A program made the position numbers and the translations under genes. Below, piece after piece: positions 27,064 to 36,147 of a stretch of DNA of 64,000 bases. The DNA comes from Gemmatimonadaceae bacterium (GTDB taxonomy: Bacteria > Gemmatimonadota > Gemmatimonadetes > Gemmatimonadales > Gemmatimonadaceae): contig JBBJNV010000006.1 of the NCBI GenBank assembly GCA_037721215.1, positions 62,001-126,000 on the forward strand, in the 5' to 3' direction. Numbering within the stretch: the first letter of the stretch is position 1; each line of letters begins with the position of its first letter. The notes below the pieces were generated by a model. The model ran no database searches. It had not been told where the DNA came from and worked only from the letters and a program-made list of their open reading frames with translations.

Positions 27064-29403
27064 ATGACGCGAGCAGTCCTTGCTCTTTTTGCATTGATGG
27101 TGATGGCTGCGCCGCGATCCCTGTTCTCCCGGGAACGCGGCGCGGTTGCGTGGGGAACAGTGGGGTCGGAATGGGAAACCGACGCGCGTCGCGTGCTGGT
27201 AATCGGTGCACATCCTGATGATGAGGATACGCAGCTGATCGCCTGGCTACAGCGCGGCGGCCGCGCCGAAACGGCTTATCTGTCACTCACTCGTGGCGAT
27301 GGCGGCCAGAATCTGATTGGAAATGAGCTGGGCGAGGCGCTGGGAATAATCCGCACCGAGGAGCTGCTCGCGGCGAGGCGTGTCGACGGCGCGCACCAGT
27401 TCTTTACGAGAGCATACGATTTTGGTTTTTCCAAGAATGCAGCTGAAACCTTTGCGCACTGGCCCAGAGATTCTCTGCTCAACGATGTCGTCAAAGTCGT
27501 TCGCGCGTTCAGGCCGCATGTCATCGTATCGATTTTCTCTGGTACACCGCGTGACGGACATGGCCAGCACCAGGTATCCGGCATCATCACCAGGGAAGTG
27601 TACCAGGTGGCGTCGGATACTATAAAGTTCCCGGCGAACAGGTTTGGACCGGCGTGGTCTCCCCTAAAGCTGTATCAGGCGGCGCGCTTCGCGCCCGACG
27701 CGGCCACGCTTCGCTTCAATGTCGGCGAATACAACTCAGCGTTGGGCAGATCGTATGCAGAGATTGCCGGTGAGAGCCGGTCTCAGCACAAGTCTCAGGG
27801 TTTCGGAAGTCTGCAGCGGAAAGGGGTCGTGTGGGACTATTTGCGCCGCGAGCAGAGCCGGGTAAACGAGAGTTCTGACGCCAAAACAGAACAAGGCATT
27901 TTCGACGGACTCGAGGGCATTCCAGCAGCAGGTTCCGCGGGTGACGCCGCTGGCGCGATCACAGCAGCGGGGGTTGCGGTGGAGGCAATTGCCGACCGGC
28001 GGCACCTGGCATTGGGCGACAGCGCCAACGTTACTGTGACCGTGTTCAACCGGTCTCGATCACCGGTCTCCATTCCGCGTTCTGCAGGCGACAGCAATGG
28101 TGGGTCCGGTACGATGATTGTGGTTGCATCGGACAGCAGCTATCGGTGGATGACATACGTGCGGGGCGTGCCAATCACCCAGCCGTGGTGGCTCGCCGTT
28201 CCAAGACGGGGAGATCTCTTCGCGCCCCCTATCGGCGTGATATCGGAAGACGAGCGCGAGAAAAGTGAGTGGCTGCGGGTGCCGGTCTCAATTGCCGGTG
28301 CAGCTCCGGTCGAGGTGCGTGTCCCCATCGTGTTCCGCTTCGCCGACGCAATTCGGGGGGAAGTGCAACGTCCACTCGCGGTAACTCCCTCCATCAGTGT
28401 GGCCCTTGATCGGCCGGTCGAGATATCGAGAGCCAGTGCGCCTCTCGACAAGTTTTTCAACGTAACGCTCCGGTCGGCATTGATGCGAAGGCAGCCGGTT
28501 ACGGTGTCGCTGGTGCTGCCGGCCGGACTGACGGCCGATTCAGCGTCGAGAGTAGTGCCCCTGGATTCTGGAGGCACGAGAACGATCAGCTTTCGAGTGC
28601 GGGGCCGCCTTGCCGCCGGCGTTCACGTGATCAGCGCTACTGCATCGATGAATGGGACCACATACAATTCCGGATTCGTGCCGATCGATTACGAGCACAT
28701 CACTCCGCAGCGGCAGTACCGGCGTGCAGAAGTGCGAATGGCGACTATCGACGTCGCTGTTCCCGCAAATTTGCGTGTTGCCTATGTCCCTGGTGTCGGT
28801 GACAACGTGGCGCCGGCACTCGCGCAGCTTGGCATCCCGGTGACGGTGGTCGAGGCAGCCTCGATACCCACCGTCGATCTGTCTCGCTTCACGGCGGTCG
28901 TCGTCGGGCCCCGCGCCTACGAATCAAACCGGGAGCTGATAAGCAATAATCCATATCTTCTCGACTTCGCCATGCGCGGAGGCACATTGGTCGTTCAATT
29001 CGGTCAATACGAAATGATGCGGGAAGGGGTCATGCCGTATCCGATCACCATCACCCGGCCTCACGATCGCGTTACCGAGGAAAACGTTCCTGTCACCATC
29101 CTCGATGCGGGCTCGCCTGCGCTGGGCTATCCTAACCGCATTACCAGTTCCGATTTCGACGGCTGGGTTCAGGAGCGGGGACTGTACATGCCCCGTACAT
29201 TCGACGCGCGGTATCGTCCGCTGCTCGCGATGAATGATCCGGGGGAAGCCGCTAACCGCGGAGCCGTGCTCATCACTCCGTACGGGAGGGGGATGTACAT
29301 CTATACAACGCTGGCATTTTTCAGACAGTTGCCGGTTGGAGTCACCGGCGCAACACGCCTGTTCGTGAATCTTCTTTCCATGAAGGGAGAAAGGGCGCGA
29401 TGA
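27064..29403 (+). CDS. Secreted PIG-L family deacetylase with Ig-like and amidotransferase-like domains
   Basis: From ATG 27064 the protein is 779 residues with a signal-like N-terminus (AVLALFALMVMAAP). The PIG-L zinc site is clear: IGAHPDDED near residue 45, with GHGQHQ as the late His motif, so it should hydrolyse an N-acetyl group on a sugar or glycolipid. After about residue 300 come beta-sandwich segments (VTVTVFNRSRSPVSIP; MRRQPVTVSLVLPAGLTA) of the NEW3/Ig type, and a C-terminal Rossmann-like region (VTVVEAASIPTVDLSRF; RGGTLVVQFGQYE) like ThuA/class I amidotransferase folds. The stop overlaps the next gene (ATGA). It may release or modify a saccharide or siderophore-like ligand outside the cell. 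Confidence 0.88.
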   Translation: MTRAVLALFALMVMAAPRSLFSRERGAVAWGTVGSEWETDARRVLVIGAHPDDEDTQLIAWLQRGGRAETAYLSLTRGDGGQNLIGNELGEALGIIRTEELLAARRVDGAHQFFTRAYDFGFSKNAAETFAHWPRDSLLNDVVKVVRAFRPHVIVSIFSGTPRDGHGQHQVSGIITREVYQVASDTIKFPANRFGPAWSPLKLYQAARFAPDAATLRFNVGEYNSALGRSYAEIAGESRSQHKSQGFGSLQRKGVVWDYLRREQSRVNESSDAKTEQGIFDGLEGIPAAGSAGDAAGAITAAGVAVEAIADRRHLALGDSANVTVTVFNRSRSPVSIPRSAGDSNGGSGTMIVVASDSSYRWMTYVRGVPITQPWWLAVPRRGDLFAPPIGVISEDEREKSEWLRVPVSIAGAAPVEVRVPIVFRFADAIRGEVQRPLAVTPSISVALDRPVEISRASAPLDKFFNVTLRSALMRRQPVTVSLVLPAGLTADSASRVVPLDSGGTRTISFRVRGRLAAGVHVISATASMNGTTYNSGFVPIDYEHITPQRQYRRAEVRMATIDVAVPANLRVAYVPGVGDNVAPALAQLGIPVTVVEAASIPTVDLSRFTAVVVGPRAYESNRELISNNPYLLDFAMRGGTLVVQFGQYEMMREGVMPYPITITRPHDRVTEENVPVTILDAGSPALGYPNRITSSDFDGWVQERGLYMPRTFDARYRPLLAMNDPGEAANRGAVLITPYGRGMYIYTTLAFFRQLPVGVTGATRLFVNLLSMKGERAR

Positions 29404-30545
29404 ATACCGACATGCTGAATCTGCCACGAAGACGCGAAGGCATGAAGTCATGGCGGCGGAACGAAGAAGGCAGGCGCATGCCGCTCAGTGGATGCCTGCG
29501 TCGTTCGTCAGAAAAGTTGCGACTGGCGATAACGATTGCGACGGGACTCGTCACAATCTCCTGCAGCAGTGACGAGCGAACGGTTCTTACTGTGTATTCT
29601 CCGCACGGTAAGGATCTGCTTGGATATTTCGAGCAGGGATTCGAAAAAGCGAATCCCACTATCGACGTGCAGTGGGTCGACATGGGATCCCAGGAAGTCC
29701 TCGACCGCGTGAGGGCCGAAGCGGCAAATCCGCAGGCAGATATCTGGTTCGGTGCGCCGGCTGAGGCATTTGACCGCGCGACGAAAGAGAACCTGCTCCA
29801 GCCGTATATCCCCACATGGTCGAACTCGGTGAGCGTCGAAGGACGTGACGGTGGCGATCACTGGTACGGTACGTATCTGACGCCGGAAGTCATCGGATAC
29901 AACACAGCCGCAGTATCGCGTGCTGACGCGCCAAAGGACTGGGATGATGTGCTCGATCCGAAATGGAAGGGAAAGATTCTCATCCGCGACCCGATCGCCT
30001 CGGGCACGATGCGGGCGATTTTCGGAGCCATCATCGCCCGCTCAGTAGCACGGACGGGCTCGCCGGAGCAGGGGTATGCGTGGCTGCGCAAACTCGACGC
30101 GAATACACGTGAATACGTACTCAATCCCACCATTCTGTACCAGAAGCTCGGCAGGCAGGAAGGCGTCATTACACTTTGGGACATGCCGGATATCGCGACG
30201 TTGCAGCAACGTCTCAAGATTCCGGTGGATTATGTCATTCCGTCGAGCGGAACACCGCTGCTGGTAGACGGCATCGCGGTGGTTCGCGGAACGGAACGCA
30301 TGAAAGAGGCGCAGCTGTACTACGAGTTCGTCACAACTCCCGAGGCACTCATCGCCTCGGCGGACAAGTTTCTGCGAATACCTGCCCGCACCGACATTCC
30401 CGCCGCCTCGCTGCCGAAGTGGATTCAGGATGCGAAGGCGAAGATCAAGCCGATGCCTGTAGACCGGAAAGTGATGGCCGAAAATCTGAACGACTGGATG
30501 AAGTACTGGGACGCGAATATCAGGAACAGCGGACGCAATAAGTGA
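29400..30545 (+). CDS. ABC transporter substrate-binding lipoprotein, ferric iron type
   Basis: This 381-residue protein (355 from the better start, ATG 29478) has a lipobox (VTISCSS) and a periplasmic-binding-protein body with VLTVYSPHGKDLLGYFEQGF, WVDMGSQEVLDRVRAEAANP, ADIWFGAPAEAF, YNTAAVSRADAPKDWDDVLD and GKILIRDPIASGTMRAIFGA. These match the AfuA/FbpA-like class that binds ferric iron or other small ligands. Its GTGA stop-start overlap with the ATPase gene and the two-domain permease further on make a complete FbpABC-style importer. The first 26 residues from ATG 29400 (charged, MKSWRRNEEGRR) look like an accidental extension, so the translation start is probably 29478. Confidence 0.87.
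   Translation: MNTDMLNLPRRREGMKSWRRNEEGRRMPLSGCLRRSSEKLRLAITIATGLVTISCSSDERTVLTVYSPHGKDLLGYFEQGFEKANPTIDVQWVDMGSQEVLDRVRAEAANPQADIWFGAPAEAFDRATKENLLQPYIPTWSNSVSVEGRDGGDHWYGTYLTPEVIGYNTAAVSRADAPKDWDDVLDPKWKGKILIRDPIASGTMRAIFGAIIARSVARTGSPEQGYAWLRKLDANTREYVLNPTILYQKLGRQEGVITLWDMPDIATLQQRLKIPVDYVIPSSGTPLLVDGIAVVRGTERMKEAQLYYEFVTTPEALIASADKFLRIPARTDIPAASLPKWIQDAKAKIKPMPVDRKVMAENLNDWMKYWDANIRNSGRNK
29423..29472 (+). repeat. Possible intergenic repeat captured in the N-terminal extension
   Basis: The bases CCACGAAGACGCGAAGGCAT at 29423, followed by GAAG-rich sequence, resemble a CCACGAAGACACGAAGGC repeat I know from some environmental genomes. It sits between the PIG-L gene stop and the probable true start of the lipoprotein gene. 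The family assignment is from memory and unverified. Confidence 0.3.
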
Positions 30546-31609
30546 GTGACGGCGGCGGCGCGCTGGCGCTGCGCGGAATCACCCGCCGCTTTGGGGAGCA
30601 TGCAGCCGTCGACAATGTTTCGCTCGATATTCCCGCAGGAGAGCTGCTGGCACTAATAGGCGCGTCCGGCTCCGGAAAAACAACGACGCTGAGAATTACC
30701 GCGGGATACGAAACACCGGACGCGGGTCAGGTATTGCTGGACGGCAGGGATATCACGTCACTGCCGCCGCAGAAACGCGGATTCGGAATGGTGTTTCAGC
30801 ATTACGCGCTGTTTCCACACATGCCTGTCGAGGAGAATGTGGCGTTTGGGCTCGAGGCTCGGGGCGTGGACCGCACGACCCGTCTCGCCCGTGCCCGCGA
30901 GGTGCTGGAATCAGTTGGGTTGGGCGGGGCCGGTAAACGAGGCATTCAGTCGCTGTCCGGAGGAGAACAGCAGCGGGTTGCACTTGCCCGGGCACTGGTG
31001 ATCGAGCCCAGTGTTCTGCTCCTCGACGAGCCTTTGTCCAACCTGGATCCGACACTGAGGCAGAGCACGCGCGACGAGCTGCGATCGATGCTGCACCGGG
31101 TCGGAGTGCCGGCGTTATTCGTGACGCACGATCAGGAGGATGCGTTCGCGATCGCCGACAGGATCGCTCTGCTCCGGAAGGGAAGGCTCCTTCAGATTGG
31201 CAGATCCGATGATCTCTACGACCGGCCGGAATCGCTCGAAGTAGCGCGGTTCATAGGACGGGCGACAATTCTGCCGGGCGAAGAGCTGGGAGAGCGGGTG
31301 GCGGTCACGGTGGGTGGACGCCGAATGGAATTCGCGGCAACGCGTTCGCAGGCGAGCAATGGCCAGAGGGGCCGGCCGCTCGTCGTTTTCCGTCCAGATG
31401 CTCTCGACCTCGATTCTTCGGAGAACCACGACACATGGCGCGGCCAGGTGGTCGACCGCCGTTTCACAGGGGGAAGTGCAATCTATAAAGTGAAGCTTGC
31501 AGACGACGTCACTGTTGAGGTCGCTTCGCCGAAGATGGGGTTGCGCGAAGGGGACACGACGGGAGTAAGGGTGATTCGCGAGCCGTTGCCAGTGGTATAT
31601 GGTGACTGA
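30542..31609 (+). CDS. ABC transporter ATP-binding protein, ferric iron/spermidine type
   Basis: This 355-residue ATPase powers the importer. The Walker A is GASGSGKTT (residues 40-48), the Q-loop VFQHYALFPHM, the signature LSGGEQQRVALARAL (near 138), Walker B VLLLDEPLSNLDP and the H-loop VTHDQ. A C-terminal TOBE-like beta domain (about 250-355) is typical of the FbpC/PotA/CysA branch. The GTG start overlaps the binding-protein stop by 4 bp. The absence of the FbpC-type C-terminal iron-sensing motif cannot be judged by eye. The ferric ligand is inferred from the binding protein. Confidence 0.9.
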   Translation: MSDGGGALALRGITRRFGEHAAVDNVSLDIPAGELLALIGASGSGKTTTLRITAGYETPDAGQVLLDGRDITSLPPQKRGFGMVFQHYALFPHMPVEENVAFGLEARGVDRTTRLARAREVLESVGLGGAGKRGIQSLSGGEQQRVALARALVIEPSVLLLDEPLSNLDPTLRQSTRDELRSMLHRVGVPALFVTHDQEDAFAIADRIALLRKGRLLQIGRSDDLYDRPESLEVARFIGRATILPGEELGERVAVTVGGRRMEFAATRSQASNGQRGRPLVVFRPDALDLDSSENHDTWRGQVVDRRFTGGSAIYKVKLADDVTVEVASPKMGLREGDTTGVRVIREPLPVVYGD

Positions 31610-31672
31610 GGCGATGAAACTCCCGTCGGGTTTGCGCGTGACTGATCGCTGCGATAAGGCCGTTGTTTTCGC

Positions 31673-33325
31673 GTGAGTAGTCGCGCGTCCCGGAGCAACT
31701 GGTTGCTTGCGTTTCCGGTTCTGGTGTTGCTGATGTGGACCGTGGCGTTTCCCAATATCGCCGTCATTGCCGGCAGCTTTGAAAACGGCCTCGGCCACTG
31801 GCGTGAATTCCTGGCCAGCCCCTCAGACCGCGAAGCGCTTACAACAAGCATCGTGATCTCGCTGGCGTCCGTCGTGGCGTCGCTGATGATCGGAGTTCCC
31901 CTCGCGTTTCTGCTGAGTCGCTTTGAGTTTCCGGGAAGAAAGGTTCTCCGCGGGGTGGCAACCCTTCCGGCAGCTCTGCCTCCACTGGTCGGAGTGATTG
32001 CATTTCTATTCCTCTACGGCGAAAGCGGCATTGTAACGCGCACCGTGCAGACAATCTTTGGAATGGACGAGGCGCCCTGGAGACTCACTGGCGTGTGGGC
32101 GATCATCTTCGTGCACGCGTACACCATGTATGTCTACGTGTTTCTGTTCGTGTCGGCCGGGCTCGAACGATTCGACACCACTCTCGACGAAGCGGCCTCA
32201 GGGCTCGGGGCGAGCTCATGGACCAGGTTGCGGCGCGTGACACTTCCTCTTCTGACGCCCGCATTGGCGGGGTCGATGCTGCTCGTGTTCATGACCTCCC
32301 TCGGATCATTCTCGGCGCCGTATGTCTTTGGCGGCGGGATCAGAGTGCTGTCCACCCAGATCGTCGCATCGAAGCTCAACGGTTCGCTGGGGCTCGCATA
32401 TGTGGAGACGACTGTTCTCGCGATCAGCGCGGTGGCGGGCCTGGCGTTATTCCGGTGGCTCGAACGAAAGCGAAAATACACATCATCCGGAAAGGGAAGC
32501 GCAACCAGAAAGGCTGTCGGCTCGCGGCGGGCCGCGGTGATCGCGGCCGTAATGGCCGCCGTCGTGGTAGTAGTGCTTATCCTTCCGCATCTGATGGTAG
32601 TACTGGTGTCATTCGCTGTCGATGGCGCATGGACCACTCAGGTTCTGCCTCCACAATACACACTCGATAACTACCGGCAGTTGTTTACTGATCCCCAGTT
32701 GTGGCGACCGATAGTCAACAGTGTTTCGATGGCGACGGTGGCCACGGCAGCGAACGTTGTGGTCTGTTCTGTAGCGGCTTATCTCATCGTTCTGCGCAAG
32801 TTCAACGGGAGGCGGCTGCTCGAAGTTCTGGTGGCACTGCCGTGGGCGATACCGGCTACGGCCATTGCGCTTGGACTGGCGGCGACCTTCAACAGGAACG
32901 ATCCCGGAGCAGGACGAGTCCTGCTGGTGGGTACGTTCTGGATCCTGCCGCTGGCGTACTTCATCAGAGGGATTCCACTCGTGTCGACGGCGGTCGAGGG
33001 TTCATTGAGACAGCTCGATCCGTCGCTCGAGGACGCCGCACGTGGCCTTGGGGCTTCATGGTGGCTGACGATGAAACGCGTGGTGCTTCCGGCCGCTCGC
33101 CCCGGCCTGGTGGCTGGAGCCCTGCTTGCTGCTGTTACAGCCGTCGGTGAGTTCGTCGCCGGAGTCGTTCTGTACACGCACGCGAACAGACCGATATCGA
33201 TAGAGATTCTCGCGCAGCTCCGTGCACTCGCGTTTGGCACCGCAGCGTCGTACAGTGTGCTGCTGATCGTACTGGTGCTGATCATGACGTTCGCCGCACG
33301 CGGTCTCGAGGAGCGAATGGCGTAG
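31673..33325 (+). CDS. ABC transporter permease with two fused transmembrane domains (FbpB-like)
   Basis: This 550-residue protein has about 12 transmembrane helices in two copies of the binding-protein-dependent permease domain. Each half has an EAA-loop motif: FDTTLDEAASGLGASSWTRL (first) and LDPSLEDAARGLGASWWLTM (second). This fused layout is the standard for FbpB/SfuB ferric permeases. The start is GTG 31673, 63 bp after the ATPase gene; the stop is one base before the MATE gene ATG, so at least four genes are one transcript. Confidence 0.9.
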   Translation: MSSRASRSNWLLAFPVLVLLMWTVAFPNIAVIAGSFENGLGHWREFLASPSDREALTTSIVISLASVVASLMIGVPLAFLLSRFEFPGRKVLRGVATLPAALPPLVGVIAFLFLYGESGIVTRTVQTIFGMDEAPWRLTGVWAIIFVHAYTMYVYVFLFVSAGLERFDTTLDEAASGLGASSWTRLRRVTLPLLTPALAGSMLLVFMTSLGSFSAPYVFGGGIRVLSTQIVASKLNGSLGLAYVETTVLAISAVAGLALFRWLERKRKYTSSGKGSATRKAVGSRRAAVIAAVMAAVVVVVLILPHLMVVLVSFAVDGAWTTQVLPPQYTLDNYRQLFTDPQLWRPIVNSVSMATVATAANVVVCSVAAYLIVLRKFNGRRLLEVLVALPWAIPATAIALGLAATFNRNDPGAGRVLLVGTFWILPLAYFIRGIPLVSTAVEGSLRQLDPSLEDAARGLGASWWLTMKRVVLPAARPGLVAGALLAAVTAVGEFVAGVVLYTHANRPISIEILAQLRALAFGTAASYSVLLIVLVLIMTFAARGLEERMA

Positions 33326-33326
33326 C

Positions 33327-34826
33327 ATGGCGCAACCCGGACCGGAACATCCGGAGGCAGTGGACAAAGTTGCGGTACAGTCCGGCACCGCCGCCGAATC
33401 TGCGCCTCCAACGTCGCGAACCGGTGGCCGTTACGACCGATCGATCGTCGAGGGACCACTAACCGCCGCGGTATGGAAAGTGGCATGGCCTACCATGCTG
33501 ACCAATATCATTGGCGGTCTTCAGGGAATCATCGATCACGTGCTCGTAGGGCACCTCGTTGGTTTCAACGGCAATGCCGCAATCGGCGTCGCGTTTCAGA
33601 TATTCATCGTTGTCATCGTTTTCATCATGTCCGTATTCACCGGCATGAGCGTGCTCGTCGCGCGGTTTGCGGGAGCAGGTGAGGAAGACAAGGTCGACCG
33701 AACCGTTTATCAGGCATTCCTCACCGCGATCGGTATTTCACTGGTGATCATGGCGCCTGTTGGGTACTTCGGCTCACCCGCGCTGCTCGACCTCGTCAAC
33801 GCTGCTCCCGCGGTGAAAGCTGAAGCGCTGCCGTTTCTCCGCATCATGTTCATGTTCAGCAGTGGCATGCTCGTTTTCTACATGCTCAGTGGAGCGCTGC
33901 GCTCCGCGGGCGACGCGCGCACACCGATGGTGCTCGGCATCGCGATGACGGTGCTGAATATTTTATTGAACGTCGTGTTTATCAGTGGACTGGGGCCCAT
34001 CCCTGCTTTTGGTACTGCCGGCGCCGCGATGGGGACGTCAATCGCCGCTGGCCTTGTCGCGCTTTATTCGGTGTTCAAGCTCTGGCATGGGGGATGGGTG
34101 GTGCGCTTCCCACGCGGAGGCAGCCTCGCTCCTGACTGGGCGATCATCAAGTCGCTTTTCCGATACGGCCTTCCCACTGGTGTGCAGGGGATTGCGATGA
34201 ATGTCGGAGGTGTGTTGATGATGGCGTTCATCGGTTCTCTGGCTCAAAGTGCGGCGGCGCAGGCGGCGTTTGCGGTGTCGTATTCGCAGCTGTTTTCCTT
34301 CATCACCTGGACGTCGATCGGGCTGATGGGAGCCGCAGCGACTGTAGCGGGGCAAAACCTGGGCGCGGGCAAGCCAGACCGGGCCGATCAGGCGGTGCAC
34401 GTGGCCGCCCGTATCGCCATCGGTGGAGCCGCATTTGTCGGGATATTTTTCTTCTTCTTTCCGGAACAGCTACTCGCTGTTTTCAGCATGAATGAGCCGG
34501 CTGTAGTGGCTATCGGCACGCAGCTTCTTCGCGTTCTCAGCATTTCCGGATTCTTCATTGCCGTCGCGCTCACCTACACCGGTGGTCTGCAGGGAACCGG
34601 GGATACGAAGAGCCCGCTATATATCTCGATCATCTCCCAGGTCGTCTTTCCGCTCGGTATCTGCTTCGTGATTCAGAGAACGGGTACGCTGGATCCAATC
34701 GACATATGGGTTGCCATCCTCGTCGGCCACGCAATCCGTTGCGCGTTGAGCGTGCTGCGATTCAATCAGGGAAGATGGCGCGGCATTGTCGTTGATATTG
34801 GTGCGCGGGCGGAACCCGGAGCGTGA
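33327..34826 (+). CDS. MATE family cation-drug antiporter
   Basis: This 499-residue membrane protein has about 12 helices and the MATE layout. Visible marks are AWPTMLTNIIGGLQGIIDHVLVG in helix 1, SVFTGMSVLVARFAGAG, GALRSAGDARTPMVLGI in the first half, and the mirrored VAGQNLGAGKPDRADQAVH and GGLQGTGDTKSPLYISI in the second half. A Pro/Ser/Thr-rich N-terminal tail of about 35 residues precedes helix 1. It directly follows the iron-type importer and may export a product tied to it, such as a siderophore. Multidrug export is the general expectation. It converges on the ZIP gene with a 7-bp gap. Confidence 0.9.
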   Translation: MAQPGPEHPEAVDKVAVQSGTAAESAPPTSRTGGRYDRSIVEGPLTAAVWKVAWPTMLTNIIGGLQGIIDHVLVGHLVGFNGNAAIGVAFQIFIVVIVFIMSVFTGMSVLVARFAGAGEEDKVDRTVYQAFLTAIGISLVIMAPVGYFGSPALLDLVNAAPAVKAEALPFLRIMFMFSSGMLVFYMLSGALRSAGDARTPMVLGIAMTVLNILLNVVFISGLGPIPAFGTAGAAMGTSIAAGLVALYSVFKLWHGGWVVRFPRGGSLAPDWAIIKSLFRYGLPTGVQGIAMNVGGVLMMAFIGSLAQSAAAQAAFAVSYSQLFSFITWTSIGLMGAAATVAGQNLGAGKPDRADQAVHVAARIAIGGAAFVGIFFFFFPEQLLAVFSMNEPAVVAIGTQLLRVLSISGFFIAVALTYTGGLQGTGDTKSPLYISIISQVVFPLGICFVIQRTGTLDPIDIWVAILVGHAIRCALSVLRFNQGRWRGIVVDIGARAEPGA

Positions 34827-34833
34827 AGCAGCA

Positions 34834-36147
34834 TTACTTGATCACTATCCCAGTCACATAGAGCGTCAGCATTCCCGCGAGCACACCGGCAAACGTTACC
34901 AGCGGCGCGGATCGCTCGCCCGTCTCCTTCCACAGCATGTTCCGGCCGATCGACCACGCGACCTGAAAGACCGCGCCCGCGCCGATCGACAGGAACAACA
35001 CCGCGAGCGCCTGCGAAGAAACCAGCCCGCCTATCCACGCGCCAATTATCGCGGGCGCGCCGCCGATCAATCCAAGCAGTGCAAGTGATCGCAGTGATGG
35101 GCGGTCCTTCGCGATCGGGACGACGATCCCCAACCCTTCGGTGATGTTCTGAATGATGAATCCCACCACCAGAAACGTTCCGAGCGCCGCGGCACCGACG
35201 CTGTATGCAGCGCCGATGGCGAGCCCCTCGCCAAGGTTGTGAAGACCGATTCCAACGGCGACCACCACCGCCAGCGACATGCGCTGTCCCGATTCGCTCC
35301 GCGTAACGCTCTGCTGATGGCGTCCGATTGCGTCGAGCAGCAGCCACGTTCCGACGATGCCGATGCCGACAATTCCGGTTCCCTGAAACGCGCCGCCGAG
35401 CAGCCCGCCAATCTCAAGCGCTTCAACTGTTGCGTCGAGCCCGAGATAGATGAGCAGTCCCACCGTCGCCGCCATGAGAAATGTCATCGTCCGCGGTCCA
35501 AGCTCGCGAAGCAACGGCAGCCAGAACATGCCGAGCAGGATCGGGATCACTCCTACGTAGAGCCCAATGAGCGTGAAGCTCCAGAGCGTCGAGCCAGTCG
35601 TTGTGGCAGTGATGGCCGCGACTTCGATGGCAGTGGTGAATGCCACCGAATTGCTGGACAGTACCGCGATGTCGTAGGCCTCGCCATGAACCCAGGCATA
35701 GTTGAGCGTCAAGGTTGCACCGCCCAGTCGCGCGACATCGCGGCTCGGAGTAATTGCAAATGGCCAGATGGCGTCGTTGATGTTGACCTGAGCGACCCTT
35801 ATCGCCTGGGGGCTGGTGTTGCGGAGATGGATCCGGATTATTCCGGGGGTGAGCTCCGTCCGTCCGAACTGCACACTCTCGATCGGCGCGGCGGGTGTGA
35901 CGTTGAGACCGGCTCCACTCGTGTAGACGAATAGGGCGATGACTACGCCGAGCAGGAGCAGTGGCGCGAAGAACAGCAACAGTTTCGCGGATCGGGTGCG
36001 TCCTATCCGGCCAGTTCGTGCCGGCGCGCCAGTGGTGGTTGTTGTGTCCGACCTGTCCGATGTGTCCGATTGGCCCGATGCGGCCGGTTGGCCCGATGCG
36101 TCCGGTGTGTGCACAGTCCGCGGACCCGCCGCAGTCGCCGGCGTCAT
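34834..36147 (-). CDS. ZIP family metal transporter with an N-terminal extracytoplasmic beta domain
   Basis: This 437-residue protein begins with a Thr/Ser/Asp/Pro-rich cytoplasmic tail (about 1-52), a transmembrane helix (about 54-77, LLFFAPLLLLGVVIALFVY), and then a beta-rich extracytoplasmic domain (about 85-175: VQFGRTELTPGIIRIHLRNT, RVAQVNINDAIWPF). After that comes an eight-helix ZIP body with the metal-site motif GIGLHNLGEGLAIG and the partner IIQNITEGLGIVVPIA. Known ZIPs lack such a fused domain. ATG 36147 overlaps the oxidase stop (ATGA). As part of the operon it probably moves divalent metal, Fe2+, Mn2+ or Zn2+; direction is inferred as uptake. Confidence 0.88.
   Translation of the reverse strand: MTPATAAGPRTVHTPDASGQPAASGQSDTSDRSDTTTTTGAPARTGRIGRTRSAKLLLFFAPLLLLGVVIALFVYTSGAGLNVTPAAPIESVQFGRTELTPGIIRIHLRNTSPQAIRVAQVNINDAIWPFAITPSRDVARLGGATLTLNYAWVHGEAYDIAVLSSNSVAFTTAIEVAAITATTTGSTLWSFTLIGLYVGVIPILLGMFWLPLLRELGPRTMTFLMAATVGLLIYLGLDATVEALEIGGLLGGAFQGTGIVGIGIVGTWLLLDAIGRHQQSVTRSESGQRMSLAVVVAVGIGLHNLGEGLAIGAAYSVGAAALGTFLVVGFIIQNITEGLGIVVPIAKDRPSLRSLALLGLIGGAPAIIGAWIGGLVSSQALAVLFLSIGAGAVFQVAWSIGRNMLWKETGERSAPLVTFAGVLAGMLTLYVTGIVIK
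36044..36108 (-). repeat. Minisatellite-like tract in the ZIP N-terminal tail
   Basis: Degenerate repeats of a TCCGA/CCCGATGCG unit (plus-strand view) cover about 65 bp. They encode the Ser/Asp/Gly/Gln-rich tail before the first helix, with ASGQ and SD(T/R) steps. Slippage there would alter the length of a tail outside the conserved domains. Confidence 0.55.
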
